Under the pieces are notes generated by a model. That model was given only the letters and a program-made list of their open reading frames with translations. It searched no databases and was not told the origin of the DNA. This document shows, piece after piece, positions 63,461 through 64,000 of a stretch of DNA of 64,000 bases. The position numbers and the translations under genes were made by a program. The DNA comes from Albidovulum sediminicola (lineage in GTDB: Bacteria; Pseudomonadota; Alphaproteobacteria; Rhodobacterales; Rhodobacteraceae), in the NCBI RefSeq assembly GCF_025751575.1, contig NZ_JAOWLA010000001.1:62001-126000 (forward strand), given 5' to 3'. Position 1 is the stretch's first letter. Each line of letters begins with the position of its first letter.

Positions 63461-64000
63461 ATGGCCAAGACCCCACGCGCATGGCAAAGGATGCTGTCGG
63501 GCCGCAGGCTCGACCTTCTGGACCCGACCCCGATGGACATCGAGGTCGAGGACATCGCCCACGGGCTCGCCTTCGTCGCACGCTGGAACGGGCAGACCCT
63601 GGGCGACTGGCCCTATTCGGTGGCCGAGCATTCTCTTCTGGTCGAGGAGATCTTCGCCCGCCTCAATCCCGGCATCGCCCTGCGCTGGCGTTTGGCCGCA
63701 CTTTTGCATGATGCGCCGGAATATGTGATCGGAGACATGATCAGCCCGGTCAAAGCCGCGGTGGGGCCGGGTTACGGCGCACTCGACGATCGGCTGACGG
63801 CCGCGGTCCATCTGCGTTTCGGCCTGCCCGCCACGCTTCCCGGGCCGATCAAGAAGGAAATCAAGCGCGCGGATCGTATCTCTGCCTGGCACGAGGCGGT
63901 GAAGATCGCGGGCTTTACCGATGGCGAGGCCACGAAGCTCTTCGGCGGGCCGGAATTGCCGCTGACCGGGCCGGTCGAAATCCTGCTGCGTCCCCCGGTC
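63461..64000 (+). CDS. HD-domain hydrolase (YfbR-like), 3' end beyond window
   Basis: 180 residues visible, still open at base 64000. Start ATG 63461 with GGAGG 5 bases upstream. HD motifs: VAEHSLLVEEIF (His), LAALLHDAPEYVIGDMISPVK (His-Asp), and a later KRADRISAWHEA (Asp), as in YfbR-type 5'-deoxynucleotidases. Divergent from ahcY; both touch nucleoside metabolism, though the substrate is not determined. Confidence 0.85.
   Translation, partial: MAKTPRAWQRMLSGRRLDLLDPTPMDIEVEDIAHGLAFVARWNGQTLGDWPYSVAEHSLLVEEIFARLNPGIALRWRLAALLHDAPEYVIGDMISPVKAAVGPGYGALDDRLTAAVHLRFGLPATLPGPIKKEIKRADRISAWHEAVKIAGFTDGEATKLFGGPELPLTGPVEILLRPPV

Overview
The window is a gene-dense, high-GC bacterial chromosome segment. 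Its protein set and gene order point to an alphaproteobacterium of the Rhodobacteraceae/Paracoccaceae (Rhodobacter-like) group. The markers are a hemD - mitofilin(Mic60)-like - hemY cluster, serB next to a divergent serC-serA pair, ppiC-argJ-mutT opposite secA, rimP-nusA-ylxR-infB, and a TspO homologue. I cannot name the genus. There is no rRNA operon, insertion sequence, prophage or CRISPR array; almost everything is core housekeeping sequence with short spacers and many start/stop overlaps.

Layout. 0-5.3 kb: gpsA (cut by the window edge) and tsaD read leftwards, opposite hemD, a Mic60-like membrane protein and hemY. 5.3-9 kb: a tRNA-Thr(CGU), clpB with a probable heat-shock promoter, and two unrecognised small genes. 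9-15.2 kb: cutC, pyrF, a TauE/SafE permease, serB, then serC-serA with a structured leader. 15.2-26.5 kb: a DddQ-like cupin (candidate DMSP lyase), a metallophosphatase, a DUF2585 membrane protein, a soluble hybrid histidine kinase, recQ, yggT, a thioesterase-like protein, an MFS transporter, mepA, a phytase-esterase-like protein and a queuosine-precursor transporter behind a probable preQ1 riboswitch. 26.5-36.2 kb: an unusual leader carrying a 16-nt match to the 16S anti-Shine-Dalgarno end upstream of arfB, argG, a Gly/Asn-repeat secreted protein, ilvA, a divergent Hpt and REC-PP2C pair, two Nudix enzymes, hslO, cca and a LysE-type exporter. 36.2-43.5 kb: two ABC exporter half-transporters co-transcribed with an RNA uridine methyltransferase, then two L,D-transpeptidases around a CAP-domain lipoprotein. 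43.5-50 kb: hemH, an NDUFAF5-like protein without a methyltransferase motif I, comF, grxC, a nitrilase, a MarR regulator, ubiG, pip and tspO. 50-64 kb: the rimP-nusA-ylxR-infB operon with an attenuator-like leader, a 45-aa gene, mutT-argJ-ppiC, secA, an entericidin-type lipoprotein, ahcY and a truncated HD-domain gene.

Themes. Translation and ribosome care recur (tsaD, tRNA, arfB, cca, RNA methyltransferase, rimP-nusA-infB), as do tetrapyrrole functions (hemD, hemY, hemH, tspO), amino-acid synthesis (ser, ilvA, argG, argJ), envelope maintenance (mepA, L,D-transpeptidases, secA, ppiC) and a phosphorelay/partner-switching module. The most interesting non-coding signals are the arfB leader, the preQ1-like element, the rimP leader terminator and the argG hairpin. 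All functional calls come from reading motifs by eye; no database search was run.
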